DNA of 64,000 nucleotides from Methyloversatilis thermotolerans (GTDB lineage Bacteria; Pseudomonadota; Gammaproteobacteria; Burkholderiales; Rhodocyclaceae): NCBI RefSeq assembly GCF_000372885.1, contig NZ_KB889967.1:1429215-1493214 (forward strand). The letters run 5' to 3'. Positions within the stretch are counted from its first letter, which is position 1. Each line of letters starts with the position of its first letter. Below the pieces are notes generated by a model. That model was not told the origin of the DNA. It searched no databases and was given only the letters and a program-made list of their open reading frames with translations. Positions 17,922 to 26,369 of this stretch are shown in pieces. Both the position numbers and the translations under genes were made by a program.

Positions 17922-20246
17922 TCACTCTTCGACCTGGACGACAGTGGTGACGTCCGGCATCAGCGACAGGTCCATGCGGTGCTTGGAGCCGTAGGACGGC
18001 ACGCCCAGCTCGTCCTCGCTCACCATCCAGTCCGCCGGCAGGTTCCAGAAGTCCTTGAACTGTTTCGTGAACTTCTCGGACAGCGCGAAACTGGTGGCGA
18101 ACATGTGCTGCACGGCGGTCGAGGCATGCTTGTTCAGGATGCGTTCGCGCTCTTCCTTCATCCATTCGCGTACCGGCACCGCGCGCGCCAGACGTTCCTT
18201 GCGCATTTCGGCGCGACGCGCGCGGGTCTTCGCGGCATCCACCGTGTACGTGCCCTTCGCGTCCTGCGAGAACACCGCGCCATAGACCTTGCCGGCGTAT
18301 TCGGGCAGCAGGAAGCGCTCGTTCAGATCCTTCTCGATCGCCGCCGGCTCGCGGTCTATCGGATCGCCGAAGCCGGGGCCGCCGCGCAGGTAGTTCAGGT
18401 ACAGGTCATGGTTGGCGTAGCAGTCCTCGGTGGTCATGCACTGCTTGTCGCGCTTGACCTGCGCCGTGGCGTCGATGTTGTGCTCATAGGTCGGCGCCGA
18501 CGGATCGATATCGCCGCCCAGAGGCAGGCTCTCGCCGTTGGCGATACGCCGTTCCAGGCCGGTCTTGTGCGCTTCGAAGCGATAGCCGGTGGCTGACGGG
18601 TAGCCGCCCATCAGCCCCCAGTCGCTGTTCATGAAGCCATTGCCCATGAAGAACATGGTCCAGTCCTGGGCGTTCCACACCATGCGCAGCGTCTCGAAAC
18701 CGCAGCCGCCGCGGTATTTGCCGTAGCCGCCGGAGTTGGCCTTCACGTTGCGGCCCATGTAGAGCAGCGGTTCGGCCATTTCCCAGATTTCGATGTCGCC
18801 CATGTCGCCTTCCGGATTCCAGATGGCGGCGGCATGATTCAGGCCGTCCTTGACCGCGCATGCACCGGTGCCGCAGCTCGAGGCCTCGAAGCTGTTCACC
18901 GCGTGGATTTCGCCGTCCTGATTGATGCCGCCCCCTTGCAGCCAGTTGGAGGTATTGGCATTGCCGGCGTTCACCTCCTCCAGATAGCCGCGACTGAAGT
19001 AGGCCTGCGACAGGCCGCGCCACAGCGCCGCCCAGCCGGACACCAGGAAGTGCCAGGCATAGGCGTGGCCGGTGCGACGATCGTCCGGGTTGCACCAGGT
19101 GCCCTTGGGCAGGCGGAACTCGGTGGCGAAGTAGGCGCCATCGTTGATGCGCTGGGTGGGCACCAGGGTCTGGCACATCATGACCCAGATGCCCGAGGTG
19201 AACGCCACCTGGTGGGCGTTGAAGGTATGCCAGCCCCAGCGGCTCGCGCCTTCGAAATCGAGGCGCCACTTGCCGTCGCCCTTGATCGTCATTTCGCACG
19301 GCGAATGCATGATGGAATCGAGCTTGGCGAAGGCGTTCGACACCTGCACGTCCTCGTGCTTGTACGGCACATCGACGAAGGACACCTTGCGGTACTTGCC
19401 GGGCAGCGTCATCGCCTTGATGCGGCTCTGCAGGCCGCGGCGCCCTTCCTCGATCACCTCGTAGGCAAACTTCTCGTAGGCCTCGATGCCATCGGCACGG
19501 ATCACTTCCTCCACCAGTTCGCGGATCATGTGGCAGCCGGCGATACGGGTCTTCTCGTCGAGAATCCAGTACTTGGGGGTGCGCACCGAGCGCTGCGATT
19601 CGTGCAGCCAGTCGCGCAGCGGCGTGTCGTTCACGCCGGTCTTGCGGCAGGTGATCATGTAGCCGTCACCGAAGCGCTGGGTCTGACCGGTGGACATCGA
19701 GCCCGGGGTCACCGCACCGGTATCGATCACATGGGTCACGCCCCCTACCCAGCCGATCAGCCGGTCTTCCCAGAAGATGGGCACGATGGTGGCGATGTCG
19801 CACGGGTGCACATTGCCGATCGAGCAGTCGTTGTTGGTGAACATGTCGCCGGGATTGATGCCGGGGTTGGCTTCCCAGTTGTTCTCGATCATGTATTTGA
19901 TCGCCGCGCCCATGGTGCCGACGTGGATGATGATGCCGGTCGAGGTGAGCACGCAGTCGCCCACCGCGTTGTACAGCGTGAAGCACAGTTCGCCTTCCTG
20001 CTCGACGATCGGGCTGGCGGCGATCTTCTTCGCGGTTTCGCGGGCGTGCACCAGGCCGCCGCGCAATTTGGAGAACAGCTTTTCGTAGCCGATCGGGTCG
20101 GCATCGCGCAGTTCCAGCTTTTCCAGGCCGTTGTAGTGGCCGGTCTTCTGCGTGCGCTCGATGATGCCGTCGCGGAACTGCTTCAGCGTCTGGCCGTTCT
20201 TCAGGAGATCGGCAAAGCCGGTCTCGTTGGGGGTCATCATGTTCAT
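17922..20246 (-). CDS. acxB: acetone carboxylase alpha subunit (HyuB type)
   Basis: 774 residues, hydantoinase B/oxoprolinase family. It holds the carboxylation site where enolate and bicarbonate-derived carbon combine to acetoacetate. The manganese ligands I recall for the Xanthobacter enzyme (His150, Asp153, His175) correspond here to His147, Asp150 and His172, in GNVHPCD and GGVTHVID, with a constant shift of three. The start is ATG 20246 behind AAGGAGAG. It lies 81 bases downstream of acxA. All ligands are present and the length is normal, so the enzyme looks intact. Confidence 0.95.
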   Translation of the reverse strand: MNMMTPNETGFADLLKNGQTLKQFRDGIIERTQKTGHYNGLEKLELRDADPIGYEKLFSKLRGGLVHARETAKKIAASPIVEQEGELCFTLYNAVGDCVLTSTGIIIHVGTMGAAIKYMIENNWEANPGINPGDMFTNNDCSIGNVHPCDIATIVPIFWEDRLIGWVGGVTHVIDTGAVTPGSMSTGQTQRFGDGYMITCRKTGVNDTPLRDWLHESQRSVRTPKYWILDEKTRIAGCHMIRELVEEVIRADGIEAYEKFAYEVIEEGRRGLQSRIKAMTLPGKYRKVSFVDVPYKHEDVQVSNAFAKLDSIMHSPCEMTIKGDGKWRLDFEGASRWGWHTFNAHQVAFTSGIWVMMCQTLVPTQRINDGAYFATEFRLPKGTWCNPDDRRTGHAYAWHFLVSGWAALWRGLSQAYFSRGYLEEVNAGNANTSNWLQGGGINQDGEIHAVNSFEASSCGTGACAVKDGLNHAAAIWNPEGDMGDIEIWEMAEPLLYMGRNVKANSGGYGKYRGGCGFETLRMVWNAQDWTMFFMGNGFMNSDWGLMGGYPSATGYRFEAHKTGLERRIANGESLPLGGDIDPSAPTYEHNIDATAQVKRDKQCMTTEDCYANHDLYLNYLRGGPGFGDPIDREPAAIEKDLNERFLLPEYAGKVYGAVFSQDAKGTYTVDAAKTRARRAEMRKERLARAVPVREWMKEERERILNKHASTAVQHMFATSFALSEKFTKQFKDFWNLPADWMVSEDELGVPSYGSKHRMDLSLMPDVTTVVQVEE

Positions 20247-20327
20247 GCGGTCTCTCCTTGGGAGTGTGGTCCGGATCGTGCCGCCGGCACCGCTCGGGCG
20301 CCGGCAGCCTGCGCTGCGTCCCGGCGC

Positions 20328-22475
20328 TTACCTGACTTCCTTCAGGTGGAACAGGCGGTGCTTGTCGATGGTGGTTTCGAAGCCATCCGGCACCACGAAG
20401 GTGGTGGCATCCGATTCGATGATGGCGGGACCGACGATGTGATTGCCGGCCTTGAGCGCTTCCATCTTCCAGATCACCGCATCCACCCACTTCTTGTGGC
20501 GGTAGAACGGACGGGTGCCGATGCGGGCTTCCGGCGGCGGTGTGGGACCGCAGTCGGGGTCTTCCGGCAGCACCGGCTTCTGCGTCGCGACCGTGCCGCG
20601 CATGATGGCGCCGGTCGCGGAAAAGCCCAGTTCGGGCGAGCGCGCCGAGCTGGCGTAGACGCGGCCATAGGTGTTCTCGAAGGCCTCGACGATCTTGTCC
20701 CAGTCGGCCGCACTCTGGGCGGTGGGCACCGGCGAAATGATTTCGAGATCGTTGAGCTGACCCATGTACTGCATCTTGTAGCCCGGGATGAGCATCACGT
20801 CCTCGGCCTTGAAGCCGTTGATCACGAATTCCTCGATCACCTTGCCGGCCAGCTCGCTCCAGGCGTCCTGCAGCGTCCTGCACGCGGCAGCCTTGTCGGC
20901 ATCGCTGGCGAGCTGCGCCACGCCGAGGTCGACCGACTTGTCGTAGCGGTACTCGAAGTCGGCGCAGGCGCAGCCGAAGGCGGAGAAGCCGGCGGCCCAG
21001 GCCGGCACGACCACGTCCTTGAAGCCCACGCCTTCGGTGTAGCCGTAGGTGTGCACCGGGCCGGCACCGCCGTAGGAAAAGCAGGTGAACTCGGCCGGGT
21101 TGTAGCCCTTGGCGCTGATGTTGGCGCGCAGGTATTCGGACAGCGTGAGATCGAGCAGCTCGATCACGCCGGCGGCCGCATCTTCCACCGACAGGCCGAG
21201 CGGATCGGCGATCTGCGCCTTGATGTGGTCACGCGCACGCTGCACGTCCAGCTTGATCGCACCGCCGAGGAAGTTGTTCGGGTTCAGATAGCCCAGCACC
21301 ACGTGGCAATCCGACACCGACACCGTTTCCAGGCCGCTCTCCGGCCAGCAGGTGCCGACCCGGTAGCCGGCACTGTCCGGGCCGAGCTTGATCGACTTCG
21401 AGTACGGATCCAGGCGCACGAAGGAGCCCGCACCGGCACCCACCGAATCCATCGCCACCAGCGGCAGCGACAGCACCAGACGGGCCATGTCCGGATCGGA
21501 CTTGATGGCGAACGAACCCTTGGTGATGAGCGCCACGTCGAACGAGGTGCCACCGATGTCCGAGCACGCGATGTTCTCGTCACCCAGCGCCTCCCCCAGC
21601 AGCCTGGAGCCGATCACGCCGCCGATCGGGCCGGACACGATGGTGCGCGCCAGTTCCTTGGCCTTCCAGCTGATCGTGCCGCCGTGCGTGGCCATCACGC
21701 GCAGGTCGAACTTCGCGCCATGCTTCTTGAAGCGGTCGCTCACCTTCTTCAGCGTCTGGCGCGACGGTTCGGCGCCATAGGCTTCGAGTATGGTGGTGTT
21801 CATGCGATGGCTTTCCTTGCGCTGCGGGTAATAGTCCACCGACGCGAATACCGGAATGTCCACACCGAGCTTTTTCAGCTCTTCCTTCGCGATGTCGCGC
21901 GCGCGCTGTTCGCTGCTGCCGTTCTTGTGCGACTGCAGGAAGCAGATGACGATGGCTTTGGAACCGGCGTCCACCAGTTCCTTCACGGCGCTGCGTACTT
22001 CGGCTTCGCGCAGCGGAATCACCACCTTGCCCTGCACGTCGGTACGCTCTGTCACGCCGCGGGTGCGCGACACCGGCACCAGCGGTTCGTCGTAGCGGTG
22101 GGTATTCAGGTGGATGCGGTCTTCCAGCGCATAGCCCAGATAGCTCTGCAGCGCGCGCCCCATCGAATGCACCTGCTCGAAGCCGCGATTGCAGATCAGG
22201 CCAACGTCCAGACCTTTGCGCATGAGTACGCGGTTCAGCATCGCGGTCCCCGAATACACGCAAGTCACCAGTTCGGGATACACCTCATCGACTTCACGAC
22301 CCCAGTGCGCCAGCGCGTCGACCGACGAGTTGTAGATCGCCAGCGATTCGTCACCCGGATTGCTCTGTGCCTTGCCGACCACGAAGCGGCCGTCCGCACG
22401 GACAAAGAAGGTGTCGGTCATGGTGCCGCCGGCATCGATGCCCAGCACCTGAACCGACGAGTTATCGATCGTCAT
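20328..22475 (-). CDS. acxA: acetone carboxylase beta subunit (HyuA type, ATP-binding)
   Basis: 715 residues, hydantoinase A family with an actin-like ATPase fold. The N-terminal phosphate loop GIDAGGTMTDTFF and the second nucleotide region CSDIGGTSFDVALI are clear. The subunit activates acetone and bicarbonate by ATP cleavage (to AMP and two phosphates in characterised enzymes). The frame is open 56 codons further upstream, but the family start is the ATG at 22475 (MTIDNSS), preceded by GGAG. A sigma-54 promoter lies about 100 bases upstream. It is the first gene of the acx unit. Confidence 0.95.
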   Translation of the reverse strand: MTIDNSSVQVLGIDAGGTMTDTFFVRADGRFVVGKAQSNPGDESLAIYNSSVDALAHWGREVDEVYPELVTCVYSGTAMLNRVLMRKGLDVGLICNRGFEQVHSMGRALQSYLGYALEDRIHLNTHRYDEPLVPVSRTRGVTERTDVQGKVVIPLREAEVRSAVKELVDAGSKAIVICFLQSHKNGSSEQRARDIAKEELKKLGVDIPVFASVDYYPQRKESHRMNTTILEAYGAEPSRQTLKKVSDRFKKHGAKFDLRVMATHGGTISWKAKELARTIVSGPIGGVIGSRLLGEALGDENIACSDIGGTSFDVALITKGSFAIKSDPDMARLVLSLPLVAMDSVGAGAGSFVRLDPYSKSIKLGPDSAGYRVGTCWPESGLETVSVSDCHVVLGYLNPNNFLGGAIKLDVQRARDHIKAQIADPLGLSVEDAAAGVIELLDLTLSEYLRANISAKGYNPAEFTCFSYGGAGPVHTYGYTEGVGFKDVVVPAWAAGFSAFGCACADFEYRYDKSVDLGVAQLASDADKAAACRTLQDAWSELAGKVIEEFVINGFKAEDVMLIPGYKMQYMGQLNDLEIISPVPTAQSAADWDKIVEAFENTYGRVYASSARSPELGFSATGAIMRGTVATQKPVLPEDPDCGPTPPPEARIGTRPFYRHKKWVDAVIWKMEALKAGNHIVGPAIIESDATTFVVPDGFETTIDKHRLFHLKEVR

Positions 22476-22575
22476 CTCCACGTCTCCATTTGAATGTGTC
22501 CAACTGCTCTTCGCCCCGACGCAGGGGCGTCGGTAGTGCCTGATCGATCTGGCCGCGATCGAACACAGCTCTGTT

Positions 22576-22591
22576 CGCAAGGACGGTGCCA
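22576..22591 (-). promoter_or_regulatory. sigma-54 (-24/-12) promoter of acxABC
   Basis: The minus strand reads TGGCACCGTCCTTGCG, with GG and GC exactly 10 bases apart and nearly all of the consensus TGGCACG-N4-TTGCW. Transcription should start near 22565, about 90 bases before the acxA ATG. Characterised acetone carboxylase operons depend on sigma-54 activators of the AcxR type, and such a gene is present at 4973-7015. Confidence 0.82.
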
Positions 22592-22732
22592 GTGCGAAGC
22601 GCAGCTTCGCGTGCTCGCTCAAGCAACTGATTCGTATGAACAAAAAATGACGGCGTACAGGACAGTGTCAGGCTGCATGGCAGCGTACGGATGGAATTCG
22701 GACGGCTGCCAGCCGATCGACCGTAGTGCGAT

Positions 22733-22759
22733 CGGACTGTCCGGAAACCCGCGTCGGAC
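22733..22759. promoter_or_regulatory. GTCCG/CGGAC cluster, candidate enhancer site
   Basis: CGGAC (22733-22737) and GTCCG (22739-22743) form a short palindrome, and GTCCGGAAAC continues to a further CGGAC at 22755-22759. The distance to the -24 element is about 145-170 bases, normal for a sigma-54 enhancer. The GTCCGGAAA core also occurs in the repeat before the thiolase promoter. Arm spacing differs between the two sites, so this is only a candidate. Confidence 0.4.
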
Positions 22760-22982
22760 GGTCGTTTCAGCCCGATGGACGTGGTGCGCCGCAACACGAA
22801 CGAAGCAATGAGATCTATGTGTGCCCGGCATGCGGACGGCTGGACCGCCACCGGACGAACGCCCGCGAGCGGCGCGCCCGCCTGGGCGGACAGCGTCCGT
22901 GACAGCGTGCCGTCGGCACGGTTGCGCATGCGGGGAACGGGACGGCCGCGCAGCGGGCTCTGCGACCGATGCAGAAGACGAA

Positions 22983-23016
22983 GGCGGCGAAGGCAGCGTC
23001 CGCTGCTTTCGCCGCC
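22983..23016 (-). terminator. terminator-like hairpin after gst
   Basis: A 9-bp and a 6-bp stem separated by one G-U pair (arms 22983-22998 and 23001-23016) form a very stable hairpin 29 bases past the gst stop. On the minus strand a moderately T-rich stretch (TTCGTCTTCTG) follows. It would end the scoA-gst operon; the lack of a pure T-run lowers confidence. Confidence 0.5.
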
Positions 23017-23044
23017 CCGGAGGGTCAGCGCGAACGCGCAGGGC

Positions 23045-23674
23045 TCACGCGCGCGCGCTCGGGCGCGCGCTGACCTCGCGATGCCAGCGCAGGAGATTGC
23101 CGCAGTCGGACGGAATGCCGATATCCGACCATCCGGCGAACTCGATGCTGCAGAAGGCGGTGCAGTCCGCCACCGTGAAATGCTCGCCGGCGATGAAACG
23201 CTGTGCGCCGAGCTGGCGATCGAACTTGCGGAAGAAATGCCCGAGCCGTTCCCGTCCGCGCTCGGCCAGCGCCGGAATCTGCGGCACCGGCGTTGCAAAC
23301 CCGGGCAGACCGCGATCACGGAATGCATCCGCGGTATTCCGGAACACCTCGCCTGCCGCCATCATGCCCTCGTCGAACGCGCGCCTCTCCCACATGTCGA
23401 CGATGGCGCGCTCGTAAGCATTGCGCCCCAGCATGGGCGGCGCAGGATGAAGCTCTTCCAGATAGCGGCAGATCGCCATGGATTCGCCGATCTGCCGTCC
23501 ATCCGGCAACTCCAGCATGGGCACCATGGCCTGCGGGAATTTCTCGATGTAGTCGGCACGCAACCTGAGATTGTCGCCGGACACTTCGACGATGGTCAGA
23601 TCCAGGTCTTTCTCGACCAGGAACATGCGTACCCGCTTCGGATTCGGTGCTGCGTGCCAGTCGTACAGCTTCAT
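23045..23674 (-). CDS. glutathione S-transferase family protein
   Basis: 209 residues. The N-terminal thioredoxin-like domain has the glutathione-binding segment VPMLELPDGRQIGESMAICRYLE, split here as VPMLELPDG and IGESMAICRYLE, followed by an all-helical domain with the ITVADC-like cap motif (FTVADCTAF). The ATG at 23674 is preceded by GAGAAGG; a longer frame would overlap the peroxiredoxin gene end. It is the last gene of the scoA-scoB-merR-prx-gst run. The exact substrate is unknown; the pairing with a peroxiredoxin points to thiol or peroxide metabolism. Confidence 0.85.
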   Translation of the reverse strand: MKLYDWHAAPNPKRVRMFLVEKDLDLTIVEVSGDNLRLRADYIEKFPQAMVPMLELPDGRQIGESMAICRYLEELHPAPPMLGRNAYERAIVDMWERRAFDEGMMAAGEVFRNTADAFRDRGLPGFATPVPQIPALAERGRERLGHFFRKFDRQLGAQRFIAGEHFTVADCTAFCSIEFAGWSDIGIPSDCGNLLRWHREVSARPSARA

Positions 23675-23697
23675 GTCTGCCTTCTCCCGTTCCATCG

Positions 23698-24282
23698 TCA
23701 CAACATGTCCGAATGCTCGGCAAGATAGGCTGCCGCTCCGCGCTCTGTAAGCGCCGCGCCGCGTCGCCCTTCCTGCCAGCCGTCCGGACGGACCTCGCCC
23801 TGCTGCACGGCATCGAGCACCCGCAGCAATTCGTGAACTTCAAGCGCCAGCCCCAGATTGCTCACACGTTGATACTGCACGACGCCTTCACGATCGATCA
23901 CGAAGGTGGCGCGCAGCGCAGCCCCTGACACGCCCTCGACGCCATAGGCACGCACCACTTCATGCGTCAGATCGGATACCAGCGGGTAACTCAGCGCCCC
24001 CACACCGCCCTGCTCGCAGGGTGTCCTCTTCCACGCGAGATGCACATGGGCGGAATCGATGGAACAGGCCACCAGATCCACCGCGCGGCGCGCGAATTCG
24101 GGCATCGAGCGCTCGAAGGCAAGCAGTTCGGATGGACAGGCCGAGCTGAAATCGAGCGGGTAGAAAATGAGTACTGCATGGCGACCACGCACATCGGACA
24201 GAGTAAACGGACGGATTCCGTCGTCGGCCCACACGGCGTCCGCGGTGAAGTCCGGCGCGCGCCGACCGACCAGAGGCGTCAT
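23698..24282 (-). CDS. AhpC/TSA-family peroxiredoxin without the C-terminal resolving Cys
   Basis: 194 residues. The peroxidatic Cys49 is in DFSSACPSE, with Thr replaced by Ser compared with common DFTFVCPTE. In typical 2-Cys Prx the resolving Cys is in a VCPAGW motif; here the matching stretch is VRPDGW, so Arg165 takes its place. Other Cys are at 73 and 89. The enzyme would therefore have to be recycled by another thiol, perhaps with the adjacent glutathione transferase. The ATG overlaps the stop of the MerR-like gene (ATGA), showing tight coupling. Confidence 0.87.
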   Translation of the reverse strand: MTPLVGRRAPDFTADAVWADDGIRPFTLSDVRGRHAVLIFYPLDFSSACPSELLAFERSMPEFARRAVDLVACSIDSAHVHLAWKRTPCEQGGVGALSYPLVSDLTHEVVRAYGVEGVSGAALRATFVIDREGVVQYQRVSNLGLALEVHELLRVLDAVQQGEVRPDGWQEGRRGAALTERGAAAYLAEHSDML

Positions 24283-24725
24283 GCCGGTTTGTCCTTGCGC
24301 ACGACCCCCGGACGGAAGTCACGCGCGCGGAACGGACGGCGCTGCCGTCCTGCCGGCGGCTGCGCCGTTACGCCGGAATCCGGCTCGCGCCAGGCCATCA
24401 ACCTCTGGTAGCTGGCGAGCAACTTCATGAAGCTGGGCAAGGCGCGGCGTGCCGGCGACGCCTCGGCATACAGGTCCATCAGTTCGCGCAGTTCGCGCAG
24501 CGTGAATCCAAGCTGTATCGCGGCGGCGACGATGATGAGCCGGTCCTCGTCGTCACAGTGGAAGCGGTCCGCATCCACTTCGCGGATGATGCCCATGTCT
24601 TCGAGTGCCACCAGCCGGCCAAGGGGGATGCCATAGCCCTTGACCAGGCACTCCAGCGTGAGCTCGCTCGACGTCTGTTGGGCACGTGCTGCGGCCTCCC
24701 CGGCCGTCCCGGTGCGGCTCAGCAC
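24279..24725 (-). CDS. MerR-like regulator
   Basis: 148 residues with a MerR-type N-terminal helix-turn-helix region ([18 protein letters not shown], then [13 protein letters not shown]) and a basic C-terminal tail. No Cys is present, so it does not look like a metal or redox MerR sensor; similarity to small MerR/CbpM-like modulators is possible. It starts with GTG at 24725, overlapping the scoB stop by 7 bases. It sits between the CoA-transferase and peroxiredoxin genes and may regulate this operon, which the sequence does not prove. Confidence 0.65.
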   Translation of the reverse strand: MLSRTGTAGEAAARAQQTSSELTLECLVKGYGIPLGRLVALEDMGIIREVDADRFHCDDEDRLIIVAAAIQLGFTLRELRELMDLYAEASPARRALPSFMKLLASYQRLMAWREPDSGVTAQPPAGRQRRPFRARDFRPGVVRKDKPA

Positions 24726-25366
24726 AGCACCACCGGCGCGGTGCGCACCGGCGCGCCCGTCCTTTCGAACACGTGGTCTATGCTCACTCCCGGGGCAAGT
24801 TCACGCAATTCAAGGCCCTCCGGCGTCACCGCCAGCACGCACAGATCGGTAATGATCAGGCTCACCACACCGGCACCGGTCAATGGCAGGTCGCACTGTT
24901 TCAGAATCTTGTGTTCGCCACTGCGGCTGCAGTGTTCCATCATGACGATGACACGTCGCACGCCGGCCACCAGATCCATGGCACCGCCCATGCCCTTCAC
25001 CAGCTTGCCGGGAATCATCCAGTTCGCCAGATCACCGCGCTCGCTCACCTGCATTGCGCCCAGGATGGCAAGATCGATGTGACCGCCGCGTATCATGGCA
25101 AACGAATCGGCGCTGCTGAAGAAGCTGCTGCCGGGCAGTGTGCTCACCGTCTGCTTGCCGGCATTGATCAGATCCGCGTCGACCTCCTCCTCGGTCGGGA
25201 AGGGGCCTATGCCCAGCAAACCGTTTTCCGACTGCAGCCACACGTCCATGCCTTCCGGTATGTGATTGGCCACCAGCGTGGGCATGCCTATGCCCAGGTT
25301 CACGTAATAGCCGTCGCGCAGTTCGCGCGCCGCGCGGCGCGCCATGTCGTCCCGTGTCCAGGCCAT
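24719..25366 (-). CDS. scoB: 3-oxoacid CoA-transferase subunit B
   Basis: 215 residues, normal for the B chain of family I CoA-transferases. The catalytic Glu that carries the CoA thioester is Glu47 in [10 protein letters not shown]. It follows subunit A with one base between stop and ATG. Next to an acetone carboxylase locus the expected reaction is acetoacetate + succinyl-CoA to acetoacetyl-CoA + succinate. The 3-oxoadipate CoA-transferase (PcaJ) is a close relative and cannot be excluded from sequence alone, but no protocatechuate genes are present. Confidence 0.87.
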   Translation of the reverse strand: MAWTRDDMARRAARELRDGYYVNLGIGMPTLVANHIPEGMDVWLQSENGLLGIGPFPTEEEVDADLINAGKQTVSTLPGSSFFSSADSFAMIRGGHIDLAILGAMQVSERGDLANWMIPGKLVKGMGGAMDLVAGVRRVIVMMEHCSRSGEHKILKQCDLPLTGAGVVSLIITDLCVLAVTPEGLELRELAPGVSIDHVFERTGAPVRTAPVVLC

Positions 25367-25367
25367 G

Positions 25368-26066
25368 TCAGGCGCTCCTCGTCGTGCGTTTTTCGATGTG
25401 CTTCGCAGGCGCCTGATTGACGATCACGCGCTGCACGAAAATGCCTGGCGTATGGATCTGGTCCGGATCCAGCTCACCGGTCGGCACGATTTCCTCGACC
25501 TCGGCGACCGTAGTCCGGCCGGCGGTGGCAATCATGGGATTGAAGTTGCGCGCGGTCTTGCGATACACGAGATTGCCGGCGCAGTCGGCCTTCCACGCCT
25601 TCACCAGCGCCACGTCGGCGACCAGCGCATGCTCCAGCAGATAGCGCTGCCCTCCGAATTCACGTGTTTCCTTGCCCTCGGCCACAGGTGTGCCGACCCC
25701 GGTGCGGGTGTAGAAGGCAGGGATGCCTGCGCCGCCGGCCCTGAGCTTTTCCGCCAGCGTGCCTTGCGGGGTGAGATCGACCTCCAGTTCTCCAGACAGG
25801 AGCTGGCGCTCGAATTCCTCGTTCTCGCCGACATAGGATGCGATCATGCGGCGCACCTGACGGCTGTACAGCAACTTGCCCAGGCCGATGCCATCCACGC
25901 CCGCGTTGTTGCTGATGACGGTCAGATCATGCGTACCGCTATCGACCACCGCATCGATCAACTGCTCCGGGATGCCACAAAGGCCGAATCCCCCCACGGC
26001 GATCGTCTGACCGTCCATCAGCAAGCCATCGAGCGCCAGGCGCGCATTCGGGTAGAGCTTCTTCAT
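25368..26066 (-). CDS. scoA: 3-oxoacid CoA-transferase subunit A
   Basis: 232 residues, with the CoA-binding glycine-rich signature [13 protein letters not shown] near residue 25 and the segment [11 protein letters not shown]. The ATG at 26066 has AAGGAGG directly upstream; a frame 35 codons longer lacks family similarity. It is the first gene of a five-gene minus-strand operon and has a sigma-54 promoter about 65 bases upstream. Together with scoB it forms a second way, besides the ligase at 8632-10596, to convert acetoacetate to acetoacetyl-CoA. Confidence 0.88.
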   Translation of the reverse strand: MKKLYPNARLALDGLLMDGQTIAVGGFGLCGIPEQLIDAVVDSGTHDLTVISNNAGVDGIGLGKLLYSRQVRRMIASYVGENEEFERQLLSGELEVDLTPQGTLAEKLRAGGAGIPAFYTRTGVGTPVAEGKETREFGGQRYLLEHALVADVALVKAWKADCAGNLVYRKTARNFNPMIATAGRTTVAEVEEIVPTGELDPDQIHTPGIFVQRVIVNQAPAKHIEKRTTRSA

Positions 26067-26129
26067 CCGCCTCCTCCTTGTCGCTACACGTTCTGCGCAC
26101 GCCGGACCGGCGTCGTCACCTACCCGTTC

Positions 26130-26145
26130 AGCAAGGGGTGTGCCG
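26130..26145 (-). promoter_or_regulatory. sigma-54 (-24/-12) promoter of scoA
   Basis: The minus strand reads CGGCACACCCCTTGCT. GG and GC are exactly 10 bases apart, and the TTGCT half is a perfect -12 element. The start of transcription would be near 26119, about 53 bases before the scoA ATG. It is the third such element in this locus. Confidence 0.72.
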
Positions 26146-26152
26146 ATCGATT

Positions 26153-26189
26153 CCTTGTGCAACGCATGCACGATGATCTGCGCACAAGG
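26153..26189. repeat. perfect inverted repeat upstream of the scoA promoter
   Basis: Arms CCTTGTGC (26153-26160) and GCACAAGG (26182-26189) flank 21 bases. It starts 8 bases upstream of the -24 region, close for an enhancer, and could be an operator for another regulator such as the MerR-like protein of the operon. It does not resemble the GTCCG elements seen upstream of acxA. Confidence 0.4.
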
Positions 26190-26369
26190 CGGGCTTCACG
26201 CCTTCATGGCTGCATGAACACGCTGCGGCGCAACACGCAGGGCGTACGAAAATCGGCCGCCGGATACCGACCGCAGGTCGAACTGTGAGCGTCCAGGTGG
26301 ACGATGAGGGCGCGTGCAGGCGGGGGGATGATGTCTGCGGGAAAGCCGGCACAGACGGGGGCACGGGCT

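Larger units (their letters stand above)
22592..23044. other. upstream region of acxA, no gene seen
   Basis: No convincing reading frame. Immediately upstream of the promoter is a 7-bp perfect hairpin (22594-22600 GCGAAGC with 22604-22610). CGGAC/GTCCG elements lie at 22699-22703, 22733-22743 and 22755-22759, and a terminator-like hairpin of the gst gene at 22983-23016. The rest is GC-rich without recognisable signals. Confidence 0.6.

Noticed and set aside
18834..22493. A 1219-residue open frame on the + strand
   Set aside because: It lies antisense to acxB and acxA, is rich in His/Arg/Val/Gly without domain likeness, and results from high-GC codon bias on the coding strand.
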